Origin: Lachnospiraceae bacterium
GTDB lineage: Bacteria > Bacillota > Clostridia > Lachnospirales > Lachnospiraceae
Length of the DNA stretch: 41,408 bases
Direction: 5' to 3'
Assembly (NCBI GenBank): GCA_028692055.1
Contig: JAQUYA010000017.1
Coordinates: forward strand, 1 to 41,408
In this document: positions 12,401 through 20,659 of the stretch, in pieces
Position numbering within the stretch: position 1 is the stretch's first letter
Layout of the letters: the number at the start of each line of letters is the position of its first letter
The notes under the pieces: generated by a model
Database searches by the model: none
What the model saw: only the letters and a program-made list of their open reading frames with translations
What the model was told of the DNA's origin: nothing
Translations under genes and position numbers: made by a program

Positions 12401-12445
12401 GTTTTATAATGGATTAAGGTGTCAAAGAAGGTGACTATAATATAA

Positions 12446-13900
12446 TTAAAAATCAAAGTGGTCAAATTTAGAAGGTAATTTCTTCCTTTTCTTATGACTT
12501 GCTTTTGAACGTCTTCGTTTGGAAAAATTATAATTTCCAATTAAAGAATGAATGACAAAAACAGAGATAAGAAGAGAAGCAATAATAATTATTATAAAAA
12601 GTATCTTTGTTACATTGATAAATATTACATCTTCATTATTATTTATTTTTTTATTATCAGTCGATTGTAACAGTGGTGTATCTAGCTCTAATTTATTTGT
12701 AGAATTATTAACCAAATCAACCGTTACACTTCCCACAGAGACATCATTATAGGAATAATCTATAGAAGCAACGGAATTATCAGTGGTATTATCATAAGTT
12801 AAAGAGGAAGTAGTATCTTCGAAGCCTGCTGCTTTAGGAATTACAATATAGTCATCTTTATTCAAAGATAGTACCGGTTCGGAATTTCCTAATACATCTT
12901 CATTTGCATTAAATAAATCATTGTTGTTAATGGAATATTGAACTTCATTGTCAGAAATATTGATTTTCTGAAAATTATTAAATCCATAATCAAATAGTTC
13001 AACCGTATCTGTAAACTGATTTGGTGATTCTTCTTTCATAATAACACAAATAAGTGTGATACCATCTTTTTTTGCACAGGAAACCAAAGTTTGTCTGGCT
13101 TCTGATGTAAATCCAGTTTTACTTCCCACCAGATATTCATAAGAGCATTCTCTACTAGAAAGTAACTTATTCTTTGAATGTACATAAATATCATCCGGCT
13201 GTGTTGCAGTAGGAGGTATTTCATAGGTGGCGGTACTGGACATCTTACAAAGTAATTCATTTTTAAAAAAGGAACGACCGATGGTTGCCAAATCATATGC
13301 ACTGGTATAATGTTCATCATTATATAATCCATTTGGATTTACAAAATGGGAATCCTCGCAACCCAGTTCCTTTGCTCTTTGATTCATTAGTTTTGAGAAT
13401 TCTTCTACAGAACCACTGATATGTTCGGCAACGGCATTTGCAGCTTCATTTGCAGATCCAACCAGAACACCATATAAGGATTGTTCCATGGTGATTTTTT
13501 CCCCGGCATCCATTCCCATATTGGAAGAATCCTTTTCAATACTGAATACAGCATTTGTGGAGTAATCAACTACTTCATTCATTTCTGAATTTTCAGTAGC
13601 AAGCAGACAGGTTAAAATCTTTGTTGTACTTGCTGGATAATTTTTTTCATGGATATTTTTTGCATAAAGGATGGTGCCTGTATTTGCTTCCATTAGAATA
13701 GCAGCTTCTGCACCAATTGCTGGTCCCTGTGGCCAATTGGTGGTCTCATTTGACTGAATAGCAAGCGATTTTCTAGCTTCGGCAGCTTGAATATAGTCTT
13801 CTTCTGCATAGGACAGGAGTAAAGAAGAAAGAAATGTATTTGAGATGAAAAGAGCAGTTAGGAAACAGGTAAAGGCTCTCTTATATTTAAAAATTGTCAT
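12446..13900 (-). CDS. D-alanyl-D-alanine carboxypeptidase (DacF/PBP5 type), membrane anchored
   Basis: This enzyme trims the terminal D-Ala of peptidoglycan stem peptides outside the cell. The 484-aa protein has a signal sequence (about 1-31) and the three peptidase S11 motifs: STTK (Ser91, Lys94), SAN (149-151) and KTG (261-263). Beyond the catalytic domain is a low-complexity Asp/Asn/Ser-rich segment, then a C-terminal transmembrane helix (INVTKILFIIIIIASLL) and a very basic tail (RRRSKASHKKRKK). Most family members use an amphipathic C-terminal helix, so a true transmembrane anchor is notable. Start 13900 is supported by GGGGA 8 nt upstream; the in-frame ATG at 13942 is not. Confidence 0.92.
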   Translation of the reverse strand: MTIFKYKRAFTCFLTALFISNTFLSSLLLSYAEEDYIQAAEARKSLAIQSNETTNWPQGPAIGAEAAILMEANTGTILYAKNIHEKNYPASTTKILTCLLATENSEMNEVVDYSTNAVFSIEKDSSNMGMDAGEKITMEQSLYGVLVGSANEAANAVAEHISGSVEEFSKLMNQRAKELGCEDSHFVNPNGLYNDEHYTSAYDLATIGRSFFKNELLCKMSSTATYEIPPTATQPDDIYVHSKNKLLSSRECSYEYLVGSKTGFTSEARQTLVSCAKKDGITLICVIMKEESPNQFTDTVELFDYGFNNFQKINISDNEVQYSINNNDLFNANEDVLGNSEPVLSLNKDDYIVIPKAAGFEDTTSSLTYDNTTDNSVASIDYSYNDVSVGSVTVDLVNNSTNKLELDTPLLQSTDNKKINNNEDVIFINVTKILFIIIIIASLLISVFVIHSLIGNYNFSKRRRSKASHKKRKKLPSKFDHFDF

Positions 13901-14032
13901 ATGAAATTCCCCATTGCTATTATTTATATATTTTATAACCATTTAATCATACACTATTTTAAAACAAAACCAAAGAGAAATGAATAAAAATTCATAGAAA
14001 AAGATAATTTTCTATAAATATAATAATATTCA

Positions 14033-14063
14033 GATAAATGAATTCAGTTAGAATTCATTTATC
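14033..14063. repeat. Perfect inverted repeat between dacF-type gene and trmB
   Basis: GATAAATGAATTC (14033-14045) and its exact complement (14051-14063) enclose 5 nt. No T-run follows and it lies between divergent genes, so an operator or transcript-stability element is as likely as a terminator. Confidence 0.6.
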
Positions 14064-14131
14064 ATGTGGAAAGGCTTCCCTTTTTATACAAAATAGTGTA
14101 GAATAGCATGGAATAACGAAGGTGGGTGTTT

Positions 14132-14770
14132 ATGCGTTTACGAAATGTTACAGGTTCAGAGAAAATAATTGCTGCAAGTCCATATGTGGTGCAGGAACCA
14201 AAGGAAATGAAGAATAAATGGAAAGAATTATTTGGTATTTCGAATCCAATATATATAGAAATTGGAATGGGAAAAGGGCAGTTTATTACAACTATGGCAA
14301 AAAATAATCCCAATATTAATTTTATAGGAATTGAGAAATACTCCAGTGTTTTATTAAGAGCGATTCAAAAGGTAGAGGCAGAAGAAATACCGAATTTAAG
14401 ATTTTTGTGTATTGATGCGAAAGAAATTGTAGATTTTTTTGGAAAAGAGGAAATTGATAAGATTTATTTAAATTTTTCGGACCCATGGCCAAAAGACAGA
14501 CATGCAAAAAGAAGATTGCCTTCAAAAGAATTTTTAGAAAGATATGATCAAATATTAAAGACAGAAGGAAATTTAGAATTTAAGACAGACAATAGGGATT
14601 TATTTGATTTCGCAGTAGAGCAGATTCCAGAAACAAAGTGGAAAATCGATCAGATAACATATGATCTTCATCACAATAATGAAATGAACAAAGGAAATGT
14701 GATGACCGAGTATGAACAAAAATTTTCATCTATAGGAAACCCTATTCATAAATACATTATATCAAGATAG
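14132..14770 (+). CDS. trmB: tRNA (guanine-N7)-methyltransferase
   Basis: TrmB methylates G46 in the tRNA variable loop using S-adenosylmethionine. The 212-aa protein shows the SAM-binding motif IEIGMGKGQFI (about 44-54) and the diagnostic NFSDPWPKDRHAKRRL (about 115-130), with the acidic KTDNRDLFDFA later. The start at 14132 (MRLRNVTG) matches the family and follows GAAGGTGG. A GTG six nt upstream is in frame but has worse spacing. A terminator follows directly. Confidence 0.95.
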   Translation: MRLRNVTGSEKIIAASPYVVQEPKEMKNKWKELFGISNPIYIEIGMGKGQFITTMAKNNPNINFIGIEKYSSVLLRAIQKVEAEEIPNLRFLCIDAKEIVDFFGKEEIDKIYLNFSDPWPKDRHAKRRLPSKEFLERYDQILKTEGNLEFKTDNRDLFDFAVEQIPETKWKIDQITYDLHHNNEMNKGNVMTEYEQKFSSIGNPIHKYIISR

Positions 14771-14772
14771 GG

Positions 14773-14803
14773 CAGGTGTTGGCGTGAGTCAATACCTGTT
14801 TTT
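14773..14803 (+). terminator. Terminator after trmB
   Basis: CAGGTGTTG (14773-14781) pairs with CAATACCTG (14790-14798), including one G-U pair, followed by five T. Confidence 0.82.
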
Positions 14804-14858
14804 AGGTAAAAGGAATTGTGCTGGCATACGTATAGGAAGAGAGAAGGAGAAATAAGTT

Positions 14859-15380
14859 ATGTACCTTTTATTTTTTTTAATTTGGGTTAATTTAAATGGA
14901 AAATTCACAGTTGAGATTACAGTATTAGGGCTTATTATTGCTGCAGTAATCTATGCGTTTATTTGTAAATTTATGGATTTTAGTTTTCAAAAGGATATAT
15001 TTATTTGTAAAAGAACCGGACAAATTATTCATTACATAGTAGTACTGGTAAAAGAAATTATTAAAGCGAATATAGATGTACTCAAAATTATGCTTTCCTC
15101 CAAATATGATTTCGAACCCGCAATCATTCGGTTTAAGACAACATTAAAGTCGAAAACGGCCAGAGTGGTATTGGCAAATTCCATTACATTAACACCTGGA
15201 ACAATTACGGTATCTTTGGAAGAAGATAAGTACGTCATTCATTGTCTGGACAAGGATTTTGGAAAAGGAATCGAAAATTCGGTATTTGTAAAGCTATTGG
15301 AAAAAATGGAAGCCGATGCAGATATGATAAAAGACAGTACAACTACAAAAGCAGTTAAGGAGGGGTCAAATAATGAATAG
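14859..15380 (+). CDS. mrpE: Multisubunit Na+/H+ antiporter subunit MrpE/MnhE (MbhA-like)
   Basis: This is the first gene of a ten-gene operon for a membrane-bound cation/proton antiporter complex. The 173-aa protein has two N-terminal membrane segments (about 1-45) and the MnhE hallmark NSITLTPGTITVSLEEDKYVIHCLD (about 107-131), then a hydrophilic tail. MrpE is an accessory subunit of the Mrp complex. AAGGAG precedes the ATG. It overlaps the next gene by 8 nt (ATGAATAG), which indicates translational coupling. Confidence 0.93.
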   Translation: MYLLFFLIWVNLNGKFTVEITVLGLIIAAVIYAFICKFMDFSFQKDIFICKRTGQIIHYIVVLVKEIIKANIDVLKIMLSSKYDFEPAIIRFKTTLKSKTARVVLANSITLTPGTITVSLEEDKYVIHCLDKDFGKGIENSVFVKLLEKMEADADMIKDSTTTKAVKEGSNNE

Positions 15381-15699
15381 TGGGATAGCAAGTTTGGAAG
15401 CAGCATATCAGATAGTGTTTATAGGTGCTATTATTATTCTTGCATTGATGATGATTTTGTGTTTGATCCGTGCTATTATTGGACCGAGAGTTGCAGACCG
15501 AATCGTAACGGTAAATATGATGGGTACTATGGTAATGGTTACGATAGCGATATTTGCATTAATGAGAAACGAAAGTTATCTGGTGGATATCTGTATTATT
15601 TATGCAATGATTAGTTTTCTTGCCGTCATTGTAATCAGTAAAGTATATATGGGTGTCTTTAATGAGAAAAATCAGGAAAAAGAAAAAAGGGCGGAGTAA
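15373..15699 (+). CDS. mrpF: Antiporter subunit MrpF/MnhF (MbhB-like)
   Basis: This small 108-aa protein has three membrane segments and the MnhF core LCLIRAIIGPRVADRIVTVNMMGTM, followed by the typical LVDICIIYAMISFLAVIVISK. It is a structural subunit of the Mrp complex. Its start overlaps the end of mrpE by 8 nt and follows AAGGAGGGG. The tail is basic. Confidence 0.93.
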   Translation: MNSGIASLEAAYQIVFIGAIIILALMMILCLIRAIIGPRVADRIVTVNMMGTMVMVTIAIFALMRNESYLVDICIIYAMISFLAVIVISKVYMGVFNEKNQEKEKRAE

Positions 15700-15730
15700 G
15701 AGTGACCAAAGGTCGCAGATGGGAGTAAAA

Positions 15731-16063
15731 ATGGAAATAATCGAGTGGACTAAATTTATAATAGGAACCATATTTTTAGCAACTGGAATGGTGTTTTTTA
15801 TTATGGAGGTATTTGGTGTATATCGTTTTAAATATGTGTTAAACAAAATGCATATAGCAGCAATAGGTGATACCTTTGGGATAGGTGTTTCTTTAACTGG
15901 TTTAATGATTATGAATGGACTTAATTTCACAACCTTAAAGATTTTTTGTATTATTGTTTTTTTATGGCTTGCTTCACCGGTATCTTCGCATGTAATTGCA
16001 AGACTGGAAGTAAGCACCAATAAAAATTTAGAAGAACATTGCGAGATCGCAGATAGGAGCTAA
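15731..16063 (+). CDS. mrpG: Antiporter subunit MrpG/MnhG (MbhC-like)
   Basis: This 110-aa protein has three membrane segments with the MnhG pattern: FLATGMVFFIMEVFGVYRFK, NKMHIAAIGDTFGIG and LWLASPVSSHVIAR. I start it at 15731, where GGGAG lies 5 nt upstream and the sequence MEIIEWTKFIIGT matches family N-termini. Upstream in-frame starts (15653, 15719) would add a basic stretch overlapping mrpF that is unlike the family. Confidence 0.9.
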   Translation: MEIIEWTKFIIGTIFLATGMVFFIMEVFGVYRFKYVLNKMHIAAIGDTFGIGVSLTGLMIMNGLNFTTLKIFCIIVFLWLASPVSSHVIARLEVSTNKNLEEHCEIADRS

Positions 16064-16068
16064 AAATA

Positions 16069-16323
16069 ATGCAGATTTTTAATTATATCCTTTTGGCATT
16101 TTTAATTTTATGTGCTGTTTCTGTTAGTTTTTCAAAGAATTTATTAAATTCTATTCTTATCTATATGTCTTACAGTCTGGGAATGTCTATTATCTGGATT
16201 ATTCTGGAATCTCCTGACTTAGCAATTACAGAGGCAGCGGTAGGCGCTGGTGTTACCAGTATTTTATTCTTTGCAACCCTAAAGAAAATACATGCAATTA
16301 AGGGGGAAGATAAGGTTGAGTAG
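16069..16323 (+). CDS. Stand-alone MbhD-like subunit (DUF4040, MrpA C-terminal domain)
   Basis: This 84-aa membrane protein corresponds to MbhD of archaeal membrane-bound hydrogenase and to the first part of the C-terminal domain of MrpA. The diagnostic sequence ESPDLAITEAAVGAGVTSILFF is present, including the acidic residues of helix 2-3 that are thought to line the ion path. In standard Mrp systems this segment is fused to the NuoL-like MrpA; here it is separate, as in Mbh. The end overlaps the next gene by 8 nt. Confidence 0.9.
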   Translation: MQIFNYILLAFLILCAVSVSFSKNLLNSILIYMSYSLGMSIIWIILESPDLAITEAAVGAGVTSILFFATLKKIHAIKGEDKVE

Positions 16324-17278
16324 ATTAAAAACAAAAGAAGAATATCAAAAAACAAAAGCATATCGATTTTTTCACTGGTATTCAGGCGAAAAGGATCCTT
16401 ATTTAGATAAAGTGGAAATGCATCCGCAGCCGGAAAAACCGAAAGAAGAACTTACGATAGAAGAGCGTATGCATGATCGCCAGATTGTTATTGATAAGGT
16501 ATATGATTTTGACAAAAATAAGAATATGAAGTTGTTTAATCGCTTTTATGCTATTGCGTCAATTATATTTTGTATTATTTTTATTACTATTTTATTAATT
16601 GCAGTTTCCTATTTACCGCGGGCAGGAAGTGCGATGAATCCGAATAATAATGAAGTGTCCAAAAGATACATTGAAAATGGCCTGCAGGAAACAGGTGCAG
16701 TCAATATTGTAACGGGTATGATTTTGAACTATCGTGGATTTGATACCTTTGGTGAAACCTGTGTACTTTTTATCGCTACAAGCTGTGTTATGATTCTGCT
16801 TATGGTAAATGAAGAGAAATTAAAAGATTCCATCGAATTAAATGATAGAAGATATGAGCCAAAAAATGATGTCATATTGCAAAAGGTAGCCTTTGTTCTC
16901 GTACCCATTATTTTTATTTTTGGTATTTATGTAATTTTGAATGGACATTTATCGCCGGGCGGAGGATTTTCCGGAGGTGCAATGATAGGTGCTGGTATGA
17001 TTTTATACGTGAGTGCCTTTGGATTTAAAAAAACACAGAAATTTTTTAATGAAAATACCTATAAGGTAGTAAAAGTAAGTGCCTTAACGCTTTATGGCGT
17101 ACTTATGATTTACTACTTCTATACGGGTGCAAATGGAATCGATAACCATATTCCACTTGGAACGCCGGGCAATATATTAAGTAGTGGTATGATTCTGCCT
17201 ATCAATATCTTCGTAGGTTCTGAGGTTGCATGTACTATGTATGCATTTTATGCATTGTTCAGAAGAGGAGGCTTATAA
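16316..17278 (+). CDS. MbhE-MrpB fusion antiporter subunit
   Basis: This 320-aa protein joins units that are separate elsewhere. Residues 1-75 are a charged cytoplasmic extension without a recognised domain. Residues about 76-165 match MbhE, the last part of MrpA (ETGAVNIVTGMILNYRGFDT). Residues about 190-318 are MrpB/MnhB (YVILNGHLSPGGGFSGGA). I prefer the TTG start at 16316, which overlaps the preceding stop and has GGGGG 9 nt upstream; the in-frame ATG at 16292 has no binding site. It is followed after 1 nt by mrpC. Confidence 0.85.
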   Translation: MSRLKTKEEYQKTKAYRFFHWYSGEKDPYLDKVEMHPQPEKPKEELTIEERMHDRQIVIDKVYDFDKNKNMKLFNRFYAIASIIFCIIFITILLIAVSYLPRAGSAMNPNNNEVSKRYIENGLQETGAVNIVTGMILNYRGFDTFGETCVLFIATSCVMILLMVNEEKLKDSIELNDRRYEPKNDVILQKVAFVLVPIIFIFGIYVILNGHLSPGGGFSGGAMIGAGMILYVSAFGFKKTQKFFNENTYKVVKVSALTLYGVLMIYYFYTGANGIDNHIPLGTPGNILSSGMILPINIFVGSEVACTMYAFYALFRRGGL

Positions 17279-17279
17279 A

Positions 17280-17654
17280 ATGGGTGCGAATCTATTTACT
17301 AATTATGGAGAAGCGGTTGCTATGATTTTATTTGGCATCGGTTTTACCAATTTACTTCTTCAAAAAAATTTAATTAAGAAAATTATTGGTCTAAATATCA
17401 TGGATACTGCTATTTATTTGTTCTTGGCAGAAAAGGGTTATATTCAGGGAAGAATGGCACCTATTATTGTAGACGGCGTGCAAAATGTAGAAACATATAT
17501 TAATCCGATTCCGAGTGGACTTGTGCTTACCGGAATCGTAGTATCTGTTTCGGTATCTGCGCTGATGCTTTCTTTGACAATTCGTCTTTATCAGAGATAT
17601 CAAACCTTGGATTTGGATGAAATATCTACAAAATTAAAGAAGGAGGGATTGTAA
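17280..17654 (+). CDS. mrpC: Antiporter subunit MrpC/MnhC (NuoK-like)
   Basis: This 124-aa protein with three membrane helices is homologous to complex I subunit NuoK. It carries LIKKIIGLNIMDTAIYLFL and, later, PSGLVLTGIVVSVSVSALMLSLTIRLYQRY. An unusual central loop, EKGYIQGRMAPIIVDGVQNVETYINPIP, ends in the conserved NP-P segment. The start at 17280 follows AGAGGAGG and lies 1 nt after the preceding stop. The longer in-frame ORF from 17226 overlaps MrpB and is not supported. Confidence 0.92.
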   Translation: MGANLFTNYGEAVAMILFGIGFTNLLLQKNLIKKIIGLNIMDTAIYLFLAEKGYIQGRMAPIIVDGVQNVETYINPIPSGLVLTGIVVSVSVSALMLSLTIRLYQRYQTLDLDEISTKLKKEGL

Positions 17655-17657
17655 AAA

Positions 17658-19148
17658 ATGGATTTTGTACAAAACTTTCCCTGTTTTTCTATTGTTTTAT
17701 CTATGTTTGCCAGTATTTTTAGTTCTGCATTAAATGGAAAACATGCGAAGTGGCTGAATACTGCAGTATTGATTATAATAAGCATTATGTCAGGCTGCCT
17801 GTTATTTTATTTAATTGGTACGGGACAAAGCTATGTATATATGATGGGAAGGTTTCCGGCTCCCTGGGGAAATGAAATCAGGGCTGGTATCTTAGAAGCT
17901 CTGATGGCACTTTTCTTCTGCGTTATTATGCTTTTATCTTTACTTGGAGGTGAAAGCCATATTAAAGCTGAGGTAGACCCTGAGAAAGTCAACTTATACT
18001 ATATTATGATTAATCTGCTTTTGAGTTCCTTACTTGCATTAATTTATACCAATGATTTATTTACTGCATATGTGTTTGTCGAAATCAATACGATATCTGC
18101 CTGTGGTCTGATAATGATTCGGCAGACTGGCCGTACGATAGAAGCGGCAACCCGCTATATGATTATGAGTTTATTAGGTTCCGGTCTTTTATTAATGGGA
18201 TTATGTATGCTATATGATATGACTGGCCATTTGTTGATGAGCAATATTAAGGCAAGTATTGAAGTGATTGTTGCAGAAGGAACATATACCGTTCCATTAC
18301 TGGTTACCATTGGAATTATCTGTGTGGCTCTTGCAATCAAAAGTGCGTTATATCCTTTTCATTCCTGGCTTCCGGATGCATACGGATATTCAACTGTTTC
18401 CTCAGCGGCGATTCTTTCCAGTCTGGTATCAAAGGGATATATATTTTTATTGATAAAGATTTTTTACCGGGTTATCGGATTTGATATTATTTGTAATAGT
18501 AAAGTAATCAATATACTGTTTGTGTTTGGTCTTGCCGGTATGATTATGGGATCCTTAAATGCGATTCGTGAAAATGATATTCGTCGAATGATAGCCTTTT
18601 CATCGGTTGCACAGATTGGATATATCTATATGGGATTTGGTCTTGGTACGGAATTTGGTATTCTTGCAAGTGTCTTTCACATTATTTCTCATGCAGCTAC
18701 AAAATCCCTTTTATTTATAGCGGCTATCGGATTAACAGATGTATCCGGTAAAAAAAGACAGTTTATTAACCTAACAGGAGCCGGCTATCGCAATAAGGTT
18801 GCAGGATTTGCATTTACGATTGGTTCACTTTCCATGGTCGGTATTCCTATGTTTTCTGGATTTGTAAGTAAACTATTATTTGCACAGGCAGCGGTACAGA
18901 CGCACAATAAAATGCTTCCGACACTGATTGTATTAGCAGTCAGTACAGTATTAAATGCTATTTACTTTATGAAAACGGTTATTCGTATTTATACACCGAT
19001 AGAAACGGAATACCCGACGATTCCTTTTCAGAAATGTAAAGTGTATGGGATTACGCTTATTTGCTTTATTGTCTTAAATGTGATTCTGGGTATGTGTTCG
19101 CAGCCAATTGTTGACCTTATCCGGAGTGGATTAAATATGTTCGCATAG
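17658..19148 (+). CDS. mrpD: Antiporter subunit MrpD-like 1 (proton-translocating module)
   Basis: This 496-aa polytopic protein has the NuoL/M/N fold (Pfam Proton_antipo_M). The key charged residues are present: Glu142 in TAYVFVEINTISA and Lys228 in ALAIKSALYPFHSWLPDAYG, with a further Lys259. It is the first of four such subunits in the operon. AGGAGGGATTG precedes the start. Its SWLPDAYGYSTVSS motif differs from the HPVAPAPAS form in two of the other copies, so it is probably MbhH/MrpD proper. Confidence 0.92.
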   Translation: MDFVQNFPCFSIVLSMFASIFSSALNGKHAKWLNTAVLIIISIMSGCLLFYLIGTGQSYVYMMGRFPAPWGNEIRAGILEALMALFFCVIMLLSLLGGESHIKAEVDPEKVNLYYIMINLLLSSLLALIYTNDLFTAYVFVEINTISACGLIMIRQTGRTIEAATRYMIMSLLGSGLLLMGLCMLYDMTGHLLMSNIKASIEVIVAEGTYTVPLLVTIGIICVALAIKSALYPFHSWLPDAYGYSTVSSAAILSSLVSKGYIFLLIKIFYRVIGFDIICNSKVINILFVFGLAGMIMGSLNAIRENDIRRMIAFSSVAQIGYIYMGFGLGTEFGILASVFHIISHAATKSLLFIAAIGLTDVSGKKRQFINLTGAGYRNKVAGFAFTIGSLSMVGIPMFSGFVSKLLFAQAAVQTHNKMLPTLIVLAVSTVLNAIYFMKTVIRIYTPIETEYPTIPFQKCKVYGITLICFIVLNVILGMCSQPIVDLIRSGLNMFA

Positions 19149-19165
19149 AAAGGAAGGTAAATTTG

Positions 19166-20644
19166 ATGAATCAATCTATAATGTTATTAATTCCAATTTT
19201 TCTTCCAATTCTTGCAGGTATTGGTTTACTACTGATACCAGAAATAAAGAAACGGGAAAAATTGTTAGCAATAGTAGCTTTTTTTCTATTCGCAACAGGT
19301 GCTTTTGTAGTAAATGCAGTTTTAAATTGTAATTCTGAGGTAACCTTATTTCATCTGACAAAGACGATGCCAATTTATTTTAAAATAGATGCAATTGGAA
19401 AACTGTTTGTCAGTATTGTAAGTATTATATGGATACTGGTTGGAATCTATTCCTTTGTCTATATGAAACATGAAAAGGAAGAAAAGCGCTACTTTGGATT
19501 TTATTTAATTACCTTTGGTATCCTGGTTGGTTTAGATTTTTCCAGCAATTTAGTGACCATGTATTTTTTTTATGAGTGCATGACTATTTTATCTGTGCCA
19601 TTGGTTATTCATAATAAGTCCAGAGAAGCTGTGATGGCGGGATTAAAATATTTATTTTATTCTTTTTGTGGTGCTTATATGGCATTATTCGGACTCTTTT
19701 TCTTATCCAAATATACGACTACCTGGAGCTTTGTACCAGGTGGTGTGCTAGATATGGCAGCGGTACAGGGACATGAAAATCTGATTTTGGTTGTTGCCTT
19801 TTTTATGATTATGGGCTTTGGTGTGAAGGCAGGTATGTTTCCACTACATGCCTGGCTGCCTGCTGCACATCCGGTTGCTCCGGCACCAGCTTCTGCGGCG
19901 TTATCCAGTATCATAGTAAAAAGTGGTGTTTTAGCGATAATTAGGGTCGTTTATTTTATGATAGGTGCAGATTTTCTAAAGGGAAGCTGGGTGCAGTATG
20001 TATGGATGTCTCTCGCATTACTTACGGTATTTATAGGTTCTATGCTGGCCTATAAGGAATCCGTCTTGAAAAAACGCCTGGCATATTCGACAGTCAGTCA
20101 GGTTTCCTATATATTATTTGGACTTGCACTTATGAATCCAATAGCAATGACAGGTGCATTGTTACATGTTGTATTCCATGCATTTATAAAGTCTACGTTA
20201 TTCTTGGTTGCAGGTGCCATTATTTATCAAACAGGCAGGACAAAGGTGGAGCAGTTAAGTGGTATCGGAAAAGAAATGCCTGTAACGATATGGTGTTTTA
20301 CAATAGTGTCACTTGGTCTGATTGGTATCCCGCCGTTGAGTGGTTTTATCAGTAAATGGTATCTGGCAATTGGTTCTTTACAATCTGAAATAATGGTTTA
20401 TGCATGGCTTGGTCCGGTTATTCTGCTAGTGAGTGCATTGTTGACTGCCGGTTATCTATTGCCTATAACAATCAAAGGATTTTTACCGGGAAATGAGTTT
20501 GATTATACACAGGTAAAGAAATTAGAACCTTCTAAGCTTATGGTGATACCGATTATGATATTAACAATACTTACTGCGCTTTTGGGTATTATGCCAAATG
20601 GACTAATTCAGTATATTACACAGACAATAGCACCGTTACTGTAG
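19166..20644 (+). CDS. Antiporter subunit MrpD-like 2
   Basis: This is the second NuoL/M/N-type subunit, 492 aa with about 14 membrane helices. Glu137 (TMYFFYECMT) and Lys221 (GFGVKAGMFPLHAWLP) occupy the positions shown to be essential in the family, and the loop AHPVAPAPASAALS follows. The ATG at 19166 has AGGAAGG about 8 nt upstream; a TTG at 19163 is one codon earlier and less likely. It lies 17 nt after the first MrpD-like gene. Confidence 0.92.
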   Translation: MNQSIMLLIPIFLPILAGIGLLLIPEIKKREKLLAIVAFFLFATGAFVVNAVLNCNSEVTLFHLTKTMPIYFKIDAIGKLFVSIVSIIWILVGIYSFVYMKHEKEEKRYFGFYLITFGILVGLDFSSNLVTMYFFYECMTILSVPLVIHNKSREAVMAGLKYLFYSFCGAYMALFGLFFLSKYTTTWSFVPGGVLDMAAVQGHENLILVVAFFMIMGFGVKAGMFPLHAWLPAAHPVAPAPASAALSSIIVKSGVLAIIRVVYFMIGADFLKGSWVQYVWMSLALLTVFIGSMLAYKESVLKKRLAYSTVSQVSYILFGLALMNPIAMTGALLHVVFHAFIKSTLFLVAGAIIYQTGRTKVEQLSGIGKEMPVTIWCFTIVSLGLIGIPPLSGFISKWYLAIGSLQSEIMVYAWLGPVILLVSALLTAGYLLPITIKGFLPGNEFDYTQVKKLEPSKLMVIPIMILTILTALLGIMPNGLIQYITQTIAPLL

Positions 20645-20659
20645 GGAGGAGGGACCGAT

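Noticed and set aside
16292-16315. ATG start at 16292 for the MbhE-MrpB fusion
   Set aside because: It has no ribosome-binding site and would extend the overlap with the previous gene to 32 nt; the TTG at 16316 has both a site and the 8-nt overlap seen earlier in the operon.
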